Part shown: positions 7,773 through 16,938 of the stretch, one piece after another | Numbering within the stretch: the stretch's first letter is position 1 | Layout of the letters: every line of letters begins with the position of its first letter | Translations under genes and position numbers: made by a program | Source: Methylobacterium sp. SyP6R | GTDB taxonomy: Bacteria; Pseudomonadota; Alphaproteobacteria; Rhizobiales; Beijerinckiaceae | Assembly (NCBI RefSeq): GCF_019216885.1 | Contig: NZ_JAAQRC020000001.1 | Coordinates: forward strand, 1,364,001-1,428,000 | DNA length: 64,000 nucleotides | Direction: 5' to 3' | The notes under the pieces: model-generated | Told to the model about the DNA's origin: nothing | The model's database searches: none | The model's input: only the letters and a program-made list of their open reading frames with translations

Positions 7773-8162
7773 GTGGCCGGACGCAGACTGGCGGCCTCAA
7801 TCATCCCCACCCCCGGGCCGTGGCTGGCGCGCGGCGAGGCCGAACCGGGAGCATCGCCCGCGCAAACTATGCTCGGGGTCGAGCCAGCGGCCGAGGATCG
7901 CACGGGTGGCTGGCCCTACTTCATTCGGCGGGATGCACCCGTCGAGCCCGGTGGCTGCCCGCTGCACATCGCCACCGGCATTCAGCGGCTCGCCGACGCT
8001 CAGCTCCTGGCCGCCGCCCCAGACCTCGCGGAACGGCTACTCGCGCTGCTCACCGCGCCGGCACTCCGATCGCGCGACCTCGACGCCCGGACCCGCACGG
8101 CGATCGACGCAGCTTGGGCCCTCCTCATCCGAGTCGCCCCGCAGCTGGAGATCGGCGCGTGA
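7773..8162 (+). CDS. Hypothetical protein, phage-style small protein, 129 aa
   Basis: A GTG start lies one base after the stop of the DUF3768 gene, suggesting coupling. The segment RLADAQLLAAAPDLAERLLALLTAP resembles the 'DAxLIAAAPDLL' helix often found in small phage- and plasmid-encoded proteins that have no assigned function. No catalytic motif, signal peptide or membrane helix is visible. It closes the operon that began at about 6553. Confidence 0.6.
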   Translation: MAGRRLAASIIPTPGPWLARGEAEPGASPAQTMLGVEPAAEDRTGGWPYFIRRDAPVEPGGCPLHIATGIQRLADAQLLAAAPDLAERLLALLTAPALRSRDLDARTRTAIDAAWALLIRVAPQLEIGA

Positions 8163-8212
8163 GGCGTCCGACGCGCCCGGCGCAACCAGCCTCCCCAACC
8201 CGGTGTCGAGGT

Positions 8213-8479
8213 TCACCCGGACTTCGCGCGCCGCCCCGCCCGCAACGGCATCGGTGGCTCGGCCCCGGCTTCGGGTTCGATGAACAGAGCTGCAACCGGC
8301 ACGGCGAGGGCGACCGCCATCGCCTCCAGCGTCGAGATCGTCACGTTCTCCGAGCCGCGCTCGACCCGCCCGACATAGGCACGGTCGATGCCGGCCGCGA
8401 GCGCCAACCGCTCCTGCGAGAGGCCCTTGGCGACGCGCAGCCGCCGCAGATTCCAGCCGATGAGTGCTCGCACCTCCAT
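8213..8479 (-). CDS. XRE-family helix-turn-helix regulator, 88 aa
   Basis: With ATG 8477-8479 the product is MEVRALIGWNLRRLRVAKGL followed by LALAAGIDRAYVGRVERGSENVTISTLE spread over residues 20-60, a standard Cro/CI helix-turn-helix with the recognition helix RAYVGRVERG. The C-terminal tail is basic and proline-rich. Longer upstream extensions have non-coding composition. The gene is divergent from the membrane coiled-coil gene starting at 8591, about 110 bases away, and could regulate it and itself. Confidence 0.85.
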   Translation of the reverse strand: MEVRALIGWNLRRLRVAKGLSQERLALAAGIDRAYVGRVERGSENVTISTLEAMAVALAVPVAALFIEPEAGAEPPMPLRAGRRAKSG

Positions 8480-8590
8480 GGCGCGAGAGAGCCAGTCCGC
8501 GGCTTGACAATCGACGGACCAACAGTCCCACATTCCTTCTATCAAAGGGCTCGGCCGCAGGCCGTCGGCCCGTTCCATGGAACCTCTGTC

Positions 8591-10552
8591 ATGCTGCTGT
8601 CCGCCTCCGGAGCCTATTTCCTCGTCGCCTTGATCGCCGCCGCGGTGAGCTATGTCGTGGCTCATCGAAAGGGCCTCAACGCCGTCGGCTGGGCGTGGGC
8701 CTCGCTGTTGTTGCTCGTCCCTGCAGCGATTTTGCCGTTCGTACCCTCACGACAGAGGCTGGAGCGGTCGAGTGGTGTTCCGGACGAGACTTGGCAGGCC
8801 CTCCTTGCCTACGATCCCGACATCAAGGCGGCCGCGGCGCAGCTCGCTCCCTACGGCGCGCCTGCCCTCGATGAACTGCGGCGGGCCTGGGCGGCGGTCC
8901 CCGATAAAGGGGCGTTGCCGGCGATGGTTTCGGCCATTGAGGCGCGATGGTCGGGCTACATGGCCGCGGGTCTGGTGCACGTCGAAACCCAGGACGGGGT
9001 TGCGGTGCTGCGGGACGCAGCGGGGCGTTATCACGTCGGGGAGCGTCAGACCGGTGACCTCCGCACGGCGCGCCTCATCGCCTCGGCCAGCGCGCGGCGG
9101 GCGCGCACGTCCTCGGTGGCTGGCATCGTCGTTGGAGTAGCCGTTCTGGCCGCCGCAGTGACCGGTGCTGGCCCGGCGAGCGCCCAACCCGGCGCGACCG
9201 GGATGACGCTGCCGAACTGCGAGACCTACGATCGCGAACGCCCTCGTGGCGGCACGCGGGAGCAGCTGTCCGATCTGTTCGGCCTGTCGGTCTACCGGTG
9301 GGGTGACGCAGAGTACGGCCGCTATCGGGCCTTCCTGCTCGACTGCAAGCGCACGCTTCCGGGCTTCCGCCAGGATATGACACTGCGCGATTGGGCAACT
9401 GCCGTCGAGAGCAGCGTCGCGACCCTTAAGGCCTACACCGGCTACGTGAACCGGTTCGGCGAGCCGATGGGCCGACAGAGCGGGTCTCGGCCCCGCCTGG
9501 GCGAGCCGGACTACACGCGCGCTTTCGAGATCGTGTCCTGCGACCGCTTCACCGAGGCGACGGTCAACGCGTGGACGCGCGGCGGCCCGCCCGACGCATC
9601 GGCGGCCGCACCGTTTTCGGTGCCACTGGCGGCATGGCGCTACGAGGTCTGGCGCGCCTTCGAGAACCGCGTGCTGGCCTGCGGCAAGCGGTCCGGCTCG
9701 CCGGTCGAAGCCGACGAGAGCTGGATGCGCGTCATCGTCTCCCAGCAGGAGACCGGGAATGCTGCTGCGATCCGGCAGGCGCAGCAGGAGGAGGCCGCGG
9801 GCGCAGCACGGCTTGCCGGCATTCTAAGCCGGGCCGCCGAGGCCGAAAGCTCAACCTCGGCCGACGACATCGCTGGCAAGCTCAAAGCCGTCGATGCTCT
9901 CGCGGCGGGGCTGAAGCTCGCCCCCGCCGACGCCGCGCAGGTTGCGGCGGCACGAGCGCAGATCGACGCGCGTCTACGGGCAGCCCGAGCGGCCGAAGCC
10001 GAAGCCTGGGAGCGGGATCGCCCGGCGCGAGAGGCGCGGGCCCAGCAGCAAGAGGACGAACTGGCGGGCCTGCAACGTCAGAACCGCGAGCGTGACGCGG
10101 AAGCTGCGGCCGAGCGTGAGCAGGCTACCCGGATCGAGGCGGAACGGCAGGCTGGGGCTCGGGCGCAAGCCGAGCGGCAGGCGGCGGAGGCTGCGGCCCA
10201 ACGGCAACGCGACGCAGCTCAGCGCGCCGTCAACCGGGAGGAGCGGGAACGAGCAGCCGCCGAGACCTTGGCCCGCCTCCGGCGCGAGGAGGAATCGGCG
10301 CTGGCGCGTGATCCGTGCAACCGGGTCGAAGTGCGCCGGCAGTTGATGGAGGCCGCCAATGCCACGGACCGCGCACGCTTCGGGGAGCGCAAGCTGCTCG
10401 ATTTGACGCGTGGGCTTACGAATTCTGGGCAGCCTGATGCAGTACGTTCGTGCGTGTTCGAGGCCGAGTGGTCCTCGGGCCAGCGTGGGCTGGTGACGAT
10501 CACGGTGCGCAAGAACTCATTCGGTGACGACCTGATCGAGGTGCGTCCGTGA
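8591..10552 (+). CDS. Large membrane protein with periplasmic coiled coil, 653 aa
   Basis: ATG 8591 was chosen because hydrophobic residues start there; frames further upstream overlap other genes. Two membrane helices (about 5-22 and 32-50) are followed by a soluble region (60-170). A third hydrophobic segment (about 175-193) ends GPASAQPG, which looks like an internal signal-peptide cleavage site. Beyond it are six cysteines and a long alanine/glutamate/arginine coiled coil (about 420-590). The C-terminal 60 residues form a small globular domain ending VTITVRKNSFGDDLIEVRP. I know no homologue by name. It could be a fusion of an inner-membrane protein and a secreted coiled-coil protein. Confidence 0.7.
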   Translation: MLLSASGAYFLVALIAAAVSYVVAHRKGLNAVGWAWASLLLLVPAAILPFVPSRQRLERSSGVPDETWQALLAYDPDIKAAAAQLAPYGAPALDELRRAWAAVPDKGALPAMVSAIEARWSGYMAAGLVHVETQDGVAVLRDAAGRYHVGERQTGDLRTARLIASASARRARTSSVAGIVVGVAVLAAAVTGAGPASAQPGATGMTLPNCETYDRERPRGGTREQLSDLFGLSVYRWGDAEYGRYRAFLLDCKRTLPGFRQDMTLRDWATAVESSVATLKAYTGYVNRFGEPMGRQSGSRPRLGEPDYTRAFEIVSCDRFTEATVNAWTRGGPPDASAAAPFSVPLAAWRYEVWRAFENRVLACGKRSGSPVEADESWMRVIVSQQETGNAAAIRQAQQEEAAGAARLAGILSRAAEAESSTSADDIAGKLKAVDALAAGLKLAPADAAQVAAARAQIDARLRAARAAEAEAWERDRPAREARAQQQEDELAGLQRQNRERDAEAAAEREQATRIEAERQAGARAQAERQAAEAAAQRQRDAAQRAVNREERERAAAETLARLRREEESALARDPCNRVEVRRQLMEAANATDRARFGERKLLDLTRGLTNSGQPDAVRSCVFEAEWSSGQRGLVTITVRKNSFGDDLIEVRP

Positions 10553-10974
10553 ATAAGGTCGCCAGAGTACCCGGAACAGCTGATGTAAAGTGTCGGAGCC
10601 AACGAACATGTTAGCCCTGCGCTCCGTCAAGGACGCAGGGCTATGACGCCGAAGGGCTCGTGCGCAGGGCTCAGGAAGGGGCAGCGGAAGGCGGCGCAGT
10701 AGCTGGCCCGCTTGGGGCAATCGTCGGCGGTGCAGTCGGAGCGGCAAGGCTAGTCGGATCTGCGTGAGGTGGTGCTCATCGTGCTCGGCAAGCCGTTCGA
10801 CCGACGGAAAATGGAGGCGACGCTTCGGCGGTTTGCCGAATAGTTCATGCAAGTATCGTTGGCGCGTGATGTGGGACCGTCCGCGGCGAGCCTCCCCTCC
10901 CCAAAGATGGGGAGGGGCGATAGTGTCCATCCATGCGGCCGGATGTTATAGCTTACCGAGTGAACCAGACTTTA
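10553..10974. other. Intergenic region with gene debris and a hairpin
   Basis: Between 10620 and 10770 one plus-strand frame encodes a glycine-zipper-like segment (PLGAIVGGAVGAARLVGSA) without a usable start codon, possibly the end of a decayed small membrane protein. A perfect inverted repeat lies at 10893-10916. No intact gene is supported. Confidence 0.4.
10893..10916. repeat. Perfect 9-bp inverted repeat
   Basis: CCCCTCCCC (10893-10901) and GGGGAGGGG (10908-10916) enclose an AAAGAT loop. It lies about 60 bases beyond the 3' end of the minus-strand 236-aa gene and could end its transcript, but no T tract follows on either strand. A similar G/C-only palindrome is found at 47876-47902. Confidence 0.5.
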
Positions 10975-11685
10975 TCAGTGCAGGGCCGAACGCGCCATCA
11001 TCGCCTGAATCTCGGCCTCCTCACGATCCGAGAGGTAGTTGCGGTAGTGCCAGTCGATTGCCGTCTCACTGTGCATCTGCAGCTTCTTGGCTGCCACCGT
11101 CCAGCCGTTGAGGACCTCCTTGCCGATCCACCCCTCGAAGTCGTCCGGGTGCACGCGCTCGTTCTCGGCCCTCTCCAGATAGACGCTGTAGTCCCAGCAG
11201 AGGTTGTCCTGCACCGCGGTAACCGGCTTGGCATTGCGCGCGAGCTGCATGTGGGCCACCACCAAGACCCCGCTCGGGGGTCGCACGCCATCGCTGGCCG
11301 GCTTGACCTTGGACGATGCTCCACGTTGCGCCCCGGCCTTGCCGTAGAAGCCGTAGAGCAGGTTATAGGCGCTGGTTACCGTGTGCACCGTCGGCATCGG
11401 GACGATCTTGAGCTCCTCGCGCAGTTTGGGCAGGTCAGCGCATCCGCCTCGCGCCTTTGCCCGCTCGAAGTTCTCCACCATCCGGCAGACGCGTGAGATG
11501 GCTTCGAGGCTGTTTCCGATAACTTCGAGCTCGCCGTTGGCGACGTGCCAAGTTAGCTGCCCACGCGCCGACACCAACTCATAGACCTTGTGCTTCTCGC
11601 AGTGATAGCAGGCGCCGAGCATCTTCTGGCTCCGGGCAATACCCGCCAGCGTTGATATATCTCCGGCATATTTTGTATTTTTCAC
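10975..11685 (-). CDS. Conserved hypothetical protein, 236 aa, paralogue of the protein at 46659-47369
   Basis: The start is a GTG preceded by AGAGGTGAAG. No known domain is recognisable. The C-terminal 75 residues align residue by residue with the other 236-aa protein in this window: RAEN..V.P..FE.WIG...LN.W..AAK...M.SE, then LSD, and both end ARSALH. The N-terminal half has a loosely similar layout (a tryptophan in LTWHVANGE versus LTWRMASGA, and KIVPMPT versus EILPLPT). No membrane helix is visible. A cysteine pair (CYHCEKHK) occurs at about residue 26. Genes of this type duplicated within one accessory region suggest cargo of mobile elements. Confidence 0.75.
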   Translation of the reverse strand: MKNTKYAGDISTLAGIARSQKMLGACYHCEKHKVYELVSARGQLTWHVANGELEVIGNSLEAISRVCRMVENFERAKARGGCADLPKLREELKIVPMPTVHTVTSAYNLLYGFYGKAGAQRGASSKVKPASDGVRPPSGVLVVAHMQLARNAKPVTAVQDNLCWDYSVYLERAENERVHPDDFEGWIGKEVLNGWTVAAKKLQMHSETAIDWHYRNYLSDREEAEIQAMMARSALH

Positions 11686-11718
11686 GTCTTCACCTCTTGA
11701 ATTTCGAATGGCAGATAT

Positions 11719-11973
11719 TCAGCTAAGCCGAAGCAGGTTGGCATCGACCGACAGCAGACCAGCCATTCGAGTTATGCGGGGCCTGATCAAGTTCTGGTCA
11801 TCACCATGCGCGCTCGCTCCGGCGACGCCCTTGAAGACGACCTCGGTCAGAGTAGGCCGCCCGAAGGGTCCGAAATACCCGCATCGCCGATCTTCGCGCA
11901 TCGATTTTAGCGTCGGCGCAGCGGGCTCTGTGCGTATAGCCAACAGCTTTACCGGCGGTCCGACGTCGAACAT
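11719..11973 (-). CDS. Small hypothetical protein, 84 aa
   Basis: GGAG lies four bases before the ATG at 11971-11973, and the product (starting MFDVGPPVKLLAIRTEPAAP) has balanced composition. I do not recognise it. The opposing plus-strand frame is longer but has serine/arginine-rich composition. The gene lies directly upstream of the 236-aa gene on the same strand, separated by 33 bases, and may be co-transcribed with it. Confidence 0.4.
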   Translation of the reverse strand: MFDVGPPVKLLAIRTEPAAPTLKSMREDRRCGYFGPFGRPTLTEVVFKGVAGASAHGDDQNLIRPRITRMAGLLSVDANLLRLS

Positions 11974-12122
11974 GATACTCCAATTTGCATTGCGTTCGCC
12001 GATGGTGCTGCTGATTATTTCAGGGGCTGGCGGTATCGCGGGTTACGGCGGCAGCCCGATGTGTGACCACTCGCTTATCGCTGCTCTTGTCATTCTCCTC
12101 CCCTCGTGGTTCTGATTGATTC

Positions 12123-12488
12123 GTGGAGTTAAAGAAGCGGCGGCGGGCAACGGCTGTGCAGGACAAGTATCTTTGGCCGCCGAAGTGTACGCTGTCGTTC
12201 TACCGGCGTGGGGCCGCTCTCGGGAGCTTTACCAACCGACGGCTGGATCTAAGCGACACCCTGATGCTTCAGCACAATGCGAGTCAGTTGACGGTGGAAT
12301 TTGGAGTGCTGACAGAAAGTCCTCGTTGGCTCTGCTGGGACGAGGAAAACTTGGCCAGAATCGAGGGCTTGATCCGCCACGACTTGGGCTTCGACGGTTA
12401 CGGGGTCACCATTCGGCGATGCGCAGGATACGTCGGGATGCCCTGCGATCTGGAGTTTCGGTGGAAGCTCCGGATCCGACCGCGGTAG
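12123..12488 (+). CDS. Hypothetical protein, 121 aa
   Basis: Starting at GTG 12123, the product begins MELKKRRRATAVQDKYLWPP and contains two tryptophans in PRWLCWDEENLARIEGLIRHD and a C-terminal basic strand (LEFRWKLRIRPR). The composition is typical of a real soluble protein. The family is not recognised. It opens a run of three plus-strand hypothetical genes that ends at the IS630 insertion. Confidence 0.6.
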   Translation: MELKKRRRATAVQDKYLWPPKCTLSFYRRGAALGSFTNRRLDLSDTLMLQHNASQLTVEFGVLTESPRWLCWDEENLARIEGLIRHDLGFDGYGVTIRRCAGYVGMPCDLEFRWKLRIRPR

Positions 12489-12561
12489 GCGTGTTCCGTC
12501 CTCGTGTTGGCAGCGACGTCGGTCAAGTGCGCCGTCGCGGGCGTATGAATTCCATCGACCC

Positions 12562-12969
12562 GTGGACCGTTTCCTTCCCAACGGGCGTGCGATCATGAGA
12601 GACATCGTGCAGGTCGAGGAGTCGGCAATGAGTTCCGCAGAGTCTAGTCTTGGCACGATCATCACGCCGTTGCGCCTCTCCGGCACGCCGGCCACCACGC
12701 TCCATGGTTGGCTGCCGCTGGTGGACGCCCTCAACACGCTCGGCCATCATGATCACCCGGGCCTTTGGGGATACATGCCCGGCTGGGCGGCCATGCCGTT
12801 CCGATGGTCTCGCAAGGAGCGACGGCATGTCCGCCACGATTTGCGATTGATGGGCATTCGAGCCAGGCTTCGACGTATTCCCGTCGACCTCGCACTCACG
12901 CAAGCCGAACGGCGGGTTTGCACGCGTTTGTACAAGGCGGTGCGCACGACACTGCGCGAGGCTTTCTAG
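12562..12969 (+). CDS. Hypothetical protein, up to 135 aa
   Basis: The upstream ATG gives 135 residues, but ATG 12595 or 12628 (MSSAESSLGTIITPLRLSG) are possible starts. The central part (HGWLPLVDALNTLGHHDH) is followed by a basic helix (RWSRKERRHVRHDLRLMGIRA spread over about 80-100). No enzyme motif is visible. It could be a small DNA- or RNA-binding protein because of the clustered arginines, but this is only composition. Its neighbours are likewise unknown. Confidence 0.55.
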   Translation: MDRFLPNGRAIMRDIVQVEESAMSSAESSLGTIITPLRLSGTPATTLHGWLPLVDALNTLGHHDHPGLWGYMPGWAAMPFRWSRKERRHVRHDLRLMGIRARLRRIPVDLALTQAERRVCTRLYKAVRTTLREAF

Positions 12970-13261
12970 ACGGGCCGGCTCGCCGCGCACGCTGTGCATC
13001 ACGCTACGGGCGTGCGCAGCCCGATGCTGGCTCCAGGGGTTTGGCTGAAGCAAGCCCGGCCGATCTTCTACACTGGCCGCACCGTGATCCGCGAACCCGG
13101 GCTGCCGGACCAGCTCGCCGACGTGGTGATCGAGAGGGCCGCCTTCGAACGCTGGATGGACGCCCGCCGGAAGGAAGGGGGGAAGACTGCGAGCGAGGCC
13201 ATGTTGCACCAGGCGGGCGAGCTCATCCGCGCACACGAGCGTGCGCACGATTACGGCATTA

Positions 13262-14437
13262 TACCAACGGCCCTAAACTTTGACCTTCGCCCAGTCGCGC
13301 GCTGTGATTGAGGTCACGAGGTCCGGGTTGTTGGCGAAGAAGTTCCAGGCGTCGCAGCAAGCCTCGACGATCTGCCTGTAGTCACGGAACACCCGATTGG
13401 CGAGCTTGTTCTGGCGCACGTATTGCCAGACCAGTTCCATCGGGTTCAGCTCCGGCGAGGACGCCGGCAGATGCAACAGCGTGATGTTGTCCGGCACCGC
13501 CAGGCCACGCGGTCGGCGTGTCTTGGCGGTGCCGTGATAGCCGGCCCCGTCCAGCACCAGGATCGCGTGTGCGCCCTCGGCCACCTGCTTGCTGATCTCG
13601 GCCAAGTGCAGCGACATCATCGCGGTGTTGACCGTCGGCAGCACCAAGGCCGCGCTGGTCGCGCGCGCCGGGCAGGCCGCGCCGAACACGTACGCCCACT
13701 TGTAGCGTTGGTCGCGGGGCGCCCGCGGGCGCGTGCCCTTGCGCGCCCAGACCCGCGTCAGCGTGCCCTGCTGGCCGACGCGCGCCTCGTCCTGAAACCA
13801 GATCTCGAGCGGCTTGGCGCGGACGGGTTCGGGCAGGACCTCTGCCACGCGCGCGGCGAAGTTTTTTTAAATGCTTCCTGGATCTCCTCGTCGGCCTTGG
13901 GATGCTGCGGGCGCACCGAAAGCCGCACGAAGCCAAGCTCCGCCAGGTGCTTGCCAACGGTGCGCTCGTGCATCTCGACCCCGAACAGATCCTTGATCCG
14001 CGCCTGAAGGTCGACCCGGCGCCAGCGCACCACGCCATCGGTGTCGACGTCCGGCCCCGCCTCGACCAGCGCGGCCAACTGCTGCTTCTGGTCGGTCGTC
14101 AGCTTGGCGGCCCGGCCTGGCGCCTTGCGGTCGCTCAGACCTTCAAGCCCCTCGGCGTTGTAGCGGTGGACCCAATCGCGCAGGGTCTGGCGGTCCATGC
14201 CGCAGGAGCGGGCCGCCGTGGTGCGATCGGCACCCTCCAGCACCAGCGCGAGCGCCAGCATGCGACGCGCCGCCGGAATGCTCGGCGCCTTGGACGATGC
14301 TGCGCGCAACGCCTCAGCGCTCAGATCCGTGCGGGTGATGGCGATCCCGGTCATGGCACGCTCTCCTGATCCGTGAACCGAATCAGAACTGGAACCCGCG
14401 CGCAACACGCCGAGTCAGCCTCACCGGCCGTTGGTAT
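13262..14437 (-). mobile_element. IS630-family insertion sequence, about 1,176 bp
   Basis: The ends are inverted copies: TACCAACGGCC at 13262-13272 and GGCCGTTGGTA at 14426-14436. A TA dinucleotide flanks each side (13260-13261 and 14438-14439), as expected of IS630/Tc1-type elements that insert at and duplicate TA. The single transposase gene is on the minus strand. Terminal bases could shift by one or two because the ends and the target share A and T. Confidence 0.85.
13273..14354 (-). CDS. IS630 transposase in two frames (possible programmed -1 frameshift)
   Basis: The first frame (14354 down to 13758) starts MTGIAITRTDLSAEALR and holds winged-helix DNA-binding domains (DRQTLRDWVHRYNAEGLEGL). 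The second (to 13273) holds the DDE catalytic domain: IWFQDEARVGQ, LVLDGAGYH and LPASSPELNPMELVWQY. The frames join at a run of seven A on the coding strand (complement of 13862-13868) read as TTT AAA AAA AC; a -1 step gives EAFKKNFAARVAEVLPEP, the expected continuous sequence. A programmed shift on A AAA AAC and a simple one-base deletion are both possible. All catalytic residues are present. Confidence 0.8.
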
Positions 14438-14848
14438 TACTCGTGACGAAGCTTTGGATCTGGTGACCAGCGTAGCGCAGCGGCATGGCCGTGATGTGAG
14501 CGAACGACAGTTCAAGAAGCTGGTGTGGGCGCCGCGCAAAGCGAAAGCGGGCCGCCGGACGAAGGCTCAGAAAGAGCGGTTCACACAGCACCGCGGCGAC
14601 TTATCCGACCACATAGCGGCGCTGTTTGCAGGTTCGGCGGGACCGTGAGGCCGGTGAGATGCGAGCGACCACCCGGATATCCAGCCCACGCAGCGCAGGA
14701 AGATTCCGCTCCGATTGCTGGAAAGCGCAATGATAGCAGCCACATAAATCCGCGCAGGTAATCGCAGCGGAGATTGGCCCAGCGCGGCTATTAGCCCATA
14801 GACAACCCGGTAAATGGAACGGCTTCGCCCACAGCAGCGAGGCCGCCC

Positions 14849-15240
14849 GTGCCCCCCAACCAAGCGACCGATCCCCCCGATGCCGCCCGTGAGCAACTAG
14901 CCGCGCTCGGGCTCGATAACTTCGAGACCGCAGCCGCGGTCGCTCAGCGCCAGCAGGCGATGGTCCGGGCTCTGGCCCGCACCAATGCCCCACGCGGCTT
15001 GATCCGTGAGCTCGGCCGGTGCAACCCCGACACCTGTGGCCCACGCCGCTGCCGCGACGGTTGCCACGAAGCCCAAGCGCGACTGCGCGCCGCGCTGATC
15101 CCGCAGGCCGACCTGCTGGTGCGCGCCCAGCCCGGGCCGCTGCGGGCCGTGACCCTCGTCCACCCGCTTTGGGAGGTGGCCGACGCGGCAGGCCCTGGGG
15201 CGATCTCGATCTCGGCGGTCAAGCAGCACGTGAGCATATT
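14849..15240 (+). pseudogene. Truncated hypothetical gene
   Basis: The frame opens with MPPNQATDPPDAAREQLAAL and has a cysteine/arginine-rich segment CNPDTCGPRRCRDGCHEAQ, then LRAVTLVHPLWEVADAAGPG and AISISAVKQ. From about 15230 its composition changes and it runs across the end of a convergent DHFR-like remnant to 15352, so I read the original gene as cut near 15240. The cysteine cluster could bind zinc. I have no family name for it. Confidence 0.5.
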
Positions 15241-15555
15241 CATCGCAGGTCGCGGCCAGTCGAAGGGGCTGACGGCTTGTCGTTCGTGGTTCCGGCGGAA
15301 CGCTCCCCGGCTCCGTTTTTGGTCTTCGGCGCTTCCTCAACCCGGTAGCTAAGCCAAACCATACCGCCCCTCTGGGGTTTCGGTCGCGAAATGCCGGAGC
15401 GCTTGACCTACGCCCGGCCGCTCGTCCGCATCGCCCTGGTAACAGAAGAAGCTCTCGACGCCGGTGAGGCCATCGACAGCCGGGTGGATGAGCACGCTGA
15501 TCTCGTCGATCAGGCCCGCCTTCAGGAAGGCACCGTTGATGGCCGCGCTCCCTCC
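15240..15555 (-). pseudogene. RibD/dihydrofolate-reductase-like C-terminal remnant
   Basis: The minus strand encodes GAFLKAGLIDEISVLIHPAV followed by DGLTGVESFF and LRHFATETPEGG, the typical C-terminal strands of RibD-C/DHFR-like reductases. One base is gained or lost near 15365; after it the frame continues MVWLSYRVEEAPKT to a TGA at 15240-15242. The N-terminal NADPH-binding part is absent. It is therefore a truncated, frameshifted remnant, not a working reductase. Confidence 0.7.
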
Positions 15556-15664
15556 TCGTGTACCACCTCTACTATCCGAGCCGGCGCCGGCAACCGGCGG
15601 CATTCGAGGTGCTGGTCGAGGCCCTGCGCCACCGGGACTGAGACCGCTACCAAGCCGCTGGCGC

Positions 15665-16938
15665 TCAAGCAGCCGGGAGAGACCCGCGCCGCCCGAGCGG
15701 CTGCCCGTCCCGGAGCACCGCCATGGCCTCGTTGGCGGCCCGTTGCCCGCTATCGTGGGCCCCGTGAGCGGTCGTGAAGTCGAAGGGGTGTGTCGCCTCG
15801 CCTGCGAAGAACAGCCGGTCCTCGAAGGGGCGGGCCAGCCGCGCCCGCGCTTGGGATTGCCCCGGCAGGGCGCAACTGTAGGCACCGCCGATGGACGCCG
15901 TCCGGCTCCAAGCCGTGGCCGCGAGCGGGCGGATGGCCGAGGCCACGTCGCTCCCGAACAGGGCGACCAGTTCGGCCGAGGCGTGGGCGAAGCCGGCGGC
16001 CGGACCTTCCTCCTCCAGAATGCGGGCCCCTTCGCTGCCGAGGAACGCCTCGATGACCGGCCAGCCGTTGGGCCGGATCGAGTAGGCGGCTGACCGGGCG
16101 TCGCGCAGGTTGCCATAGGCGTGCGAGACCGGCTCGAACGCGGCGTCGCGCCTGATCTCCAGGAAGACCTTCTCGTTGCGGCCGAGCGGCAGGGCGGCGG
16201 CCGCCTCGCGCCAGGGCTCGGTTCCCGCGGGCAGGCGGATGGCATCGCCGGCCAGAACCGCGGTCGAGACTGTGAGGATGGCGGCCCTGGCGCGGACGGT
16301 ACCGACGCGCGTCAAGACGGCGACGCCGTCCGCCATCAGGTCGACCCGCTCAACGGGGGTCGCCAGGCGCAGCGTCACCGAGGGCGGGAGGCTGGCAGCG
16401 ACCAGGGTACCGTAGCCGAGTGGCAGGTTCCAGTTCCGACCCGTGGAAGCATCGTCGTAGGCGATGTAGTCGTGGCCGAGATCCTCTCGGGCGCGACCCC
16501 GCTCATGAAGCCGGCGATAGTCCGCACGTAAGCGTCCCACTCACCCTCGGGCTCCAGGGCATCGCTCGCGCGGTCGCTGCCCTGCGCGATCACCCGGAGC
16601 CGCTCCTCCCAATCGCCGAACGCCTTCTGGGCCACCTCTTCGTCGTCCTGGCCCCAGGCGATGCCAGGATGCGCCTTCGCCCATGGCGGGTCGCTTCGGT
16701 CGACCGGGAAGCCGGACGCCTCGGCGATACCGACCCAGGCGTTGCGGTCGCCCGAATGGAGCCACTCGCAGCCGAGGTCGAGCGGATACCCGCCGAGATC
16801 CTGCGTAAAGGCGCGACCGCCAAGGCGAACCGACGCCTCAAGTAGCAGCACCGCCTTACCCTTCGCGGCCAGCCGCCGCGCGGCGCCGATGCCGGCAGCG
16901 CCTCCTCCTACGATGATGACGTCAAACTCGCTGCCCAT
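15665..16938 (-). pseudogene. Flavin-containing amine oxidase, broken by a frameshift
   Basis: From ATG 16936-16938 the product begins MGSEFDVIIVGGGAAGIGAA, the dinucleotide-binding GxGxxG fold of monoamine-oxidase-type flavoenzymes, with LLLEASVRLGGRAFT next. The C-terminal half ends RLFFAGEATHPFDFTTAHGA, the second FAD-contacting motif. The frame breaks near 16485-16492, where GFMSGVAPER must switch to EDLGHDYIAYDDAS; one base has been lost. The two parts together give about 420 residues, the normal length. The enzyme would oxidise an amine or polyamine, but this copy should make only a truncated protein. Confidence 0.8.

Larger units (their letters stand above)
12994..14648 (+). pseudogene. 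Hypothetical gene interrupted by IS630
   Basis: The frame from 12994 runs to 13261 and resumes at 14440 after the insertion. Removing 13262-14439 joins GGC ATT A and CT CGT GAC, giving HDYGI-TRDEALDLVTSVAQRH in one frame, so the original product was about 159 residues ending HIAALFAGSAGP. The first half has a segment VWLKQARPIFYTGRTVIREP and the second half is basic (KKLVWAPRKAKAGRRTKAQK). I do not recognise the family. The clean restoration of the frame shows the gene was intact when the IS landed. Confidence 0.7.

Noticed and set aside
7820..8590. N-terminal extension of the membrane coiled-coil protein to 910 aa
   Set aside because: The extension is proline/arginine-rich and crosses two better-supported genes; hydrophobic helices begin at ATG 8591.
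11708..12115. 135-aa plus-strand frame
   Set aside because: Poor composition, and the opposing minus-strand frame has a ribosome-binding site and lies in line with the 236-aa gene.
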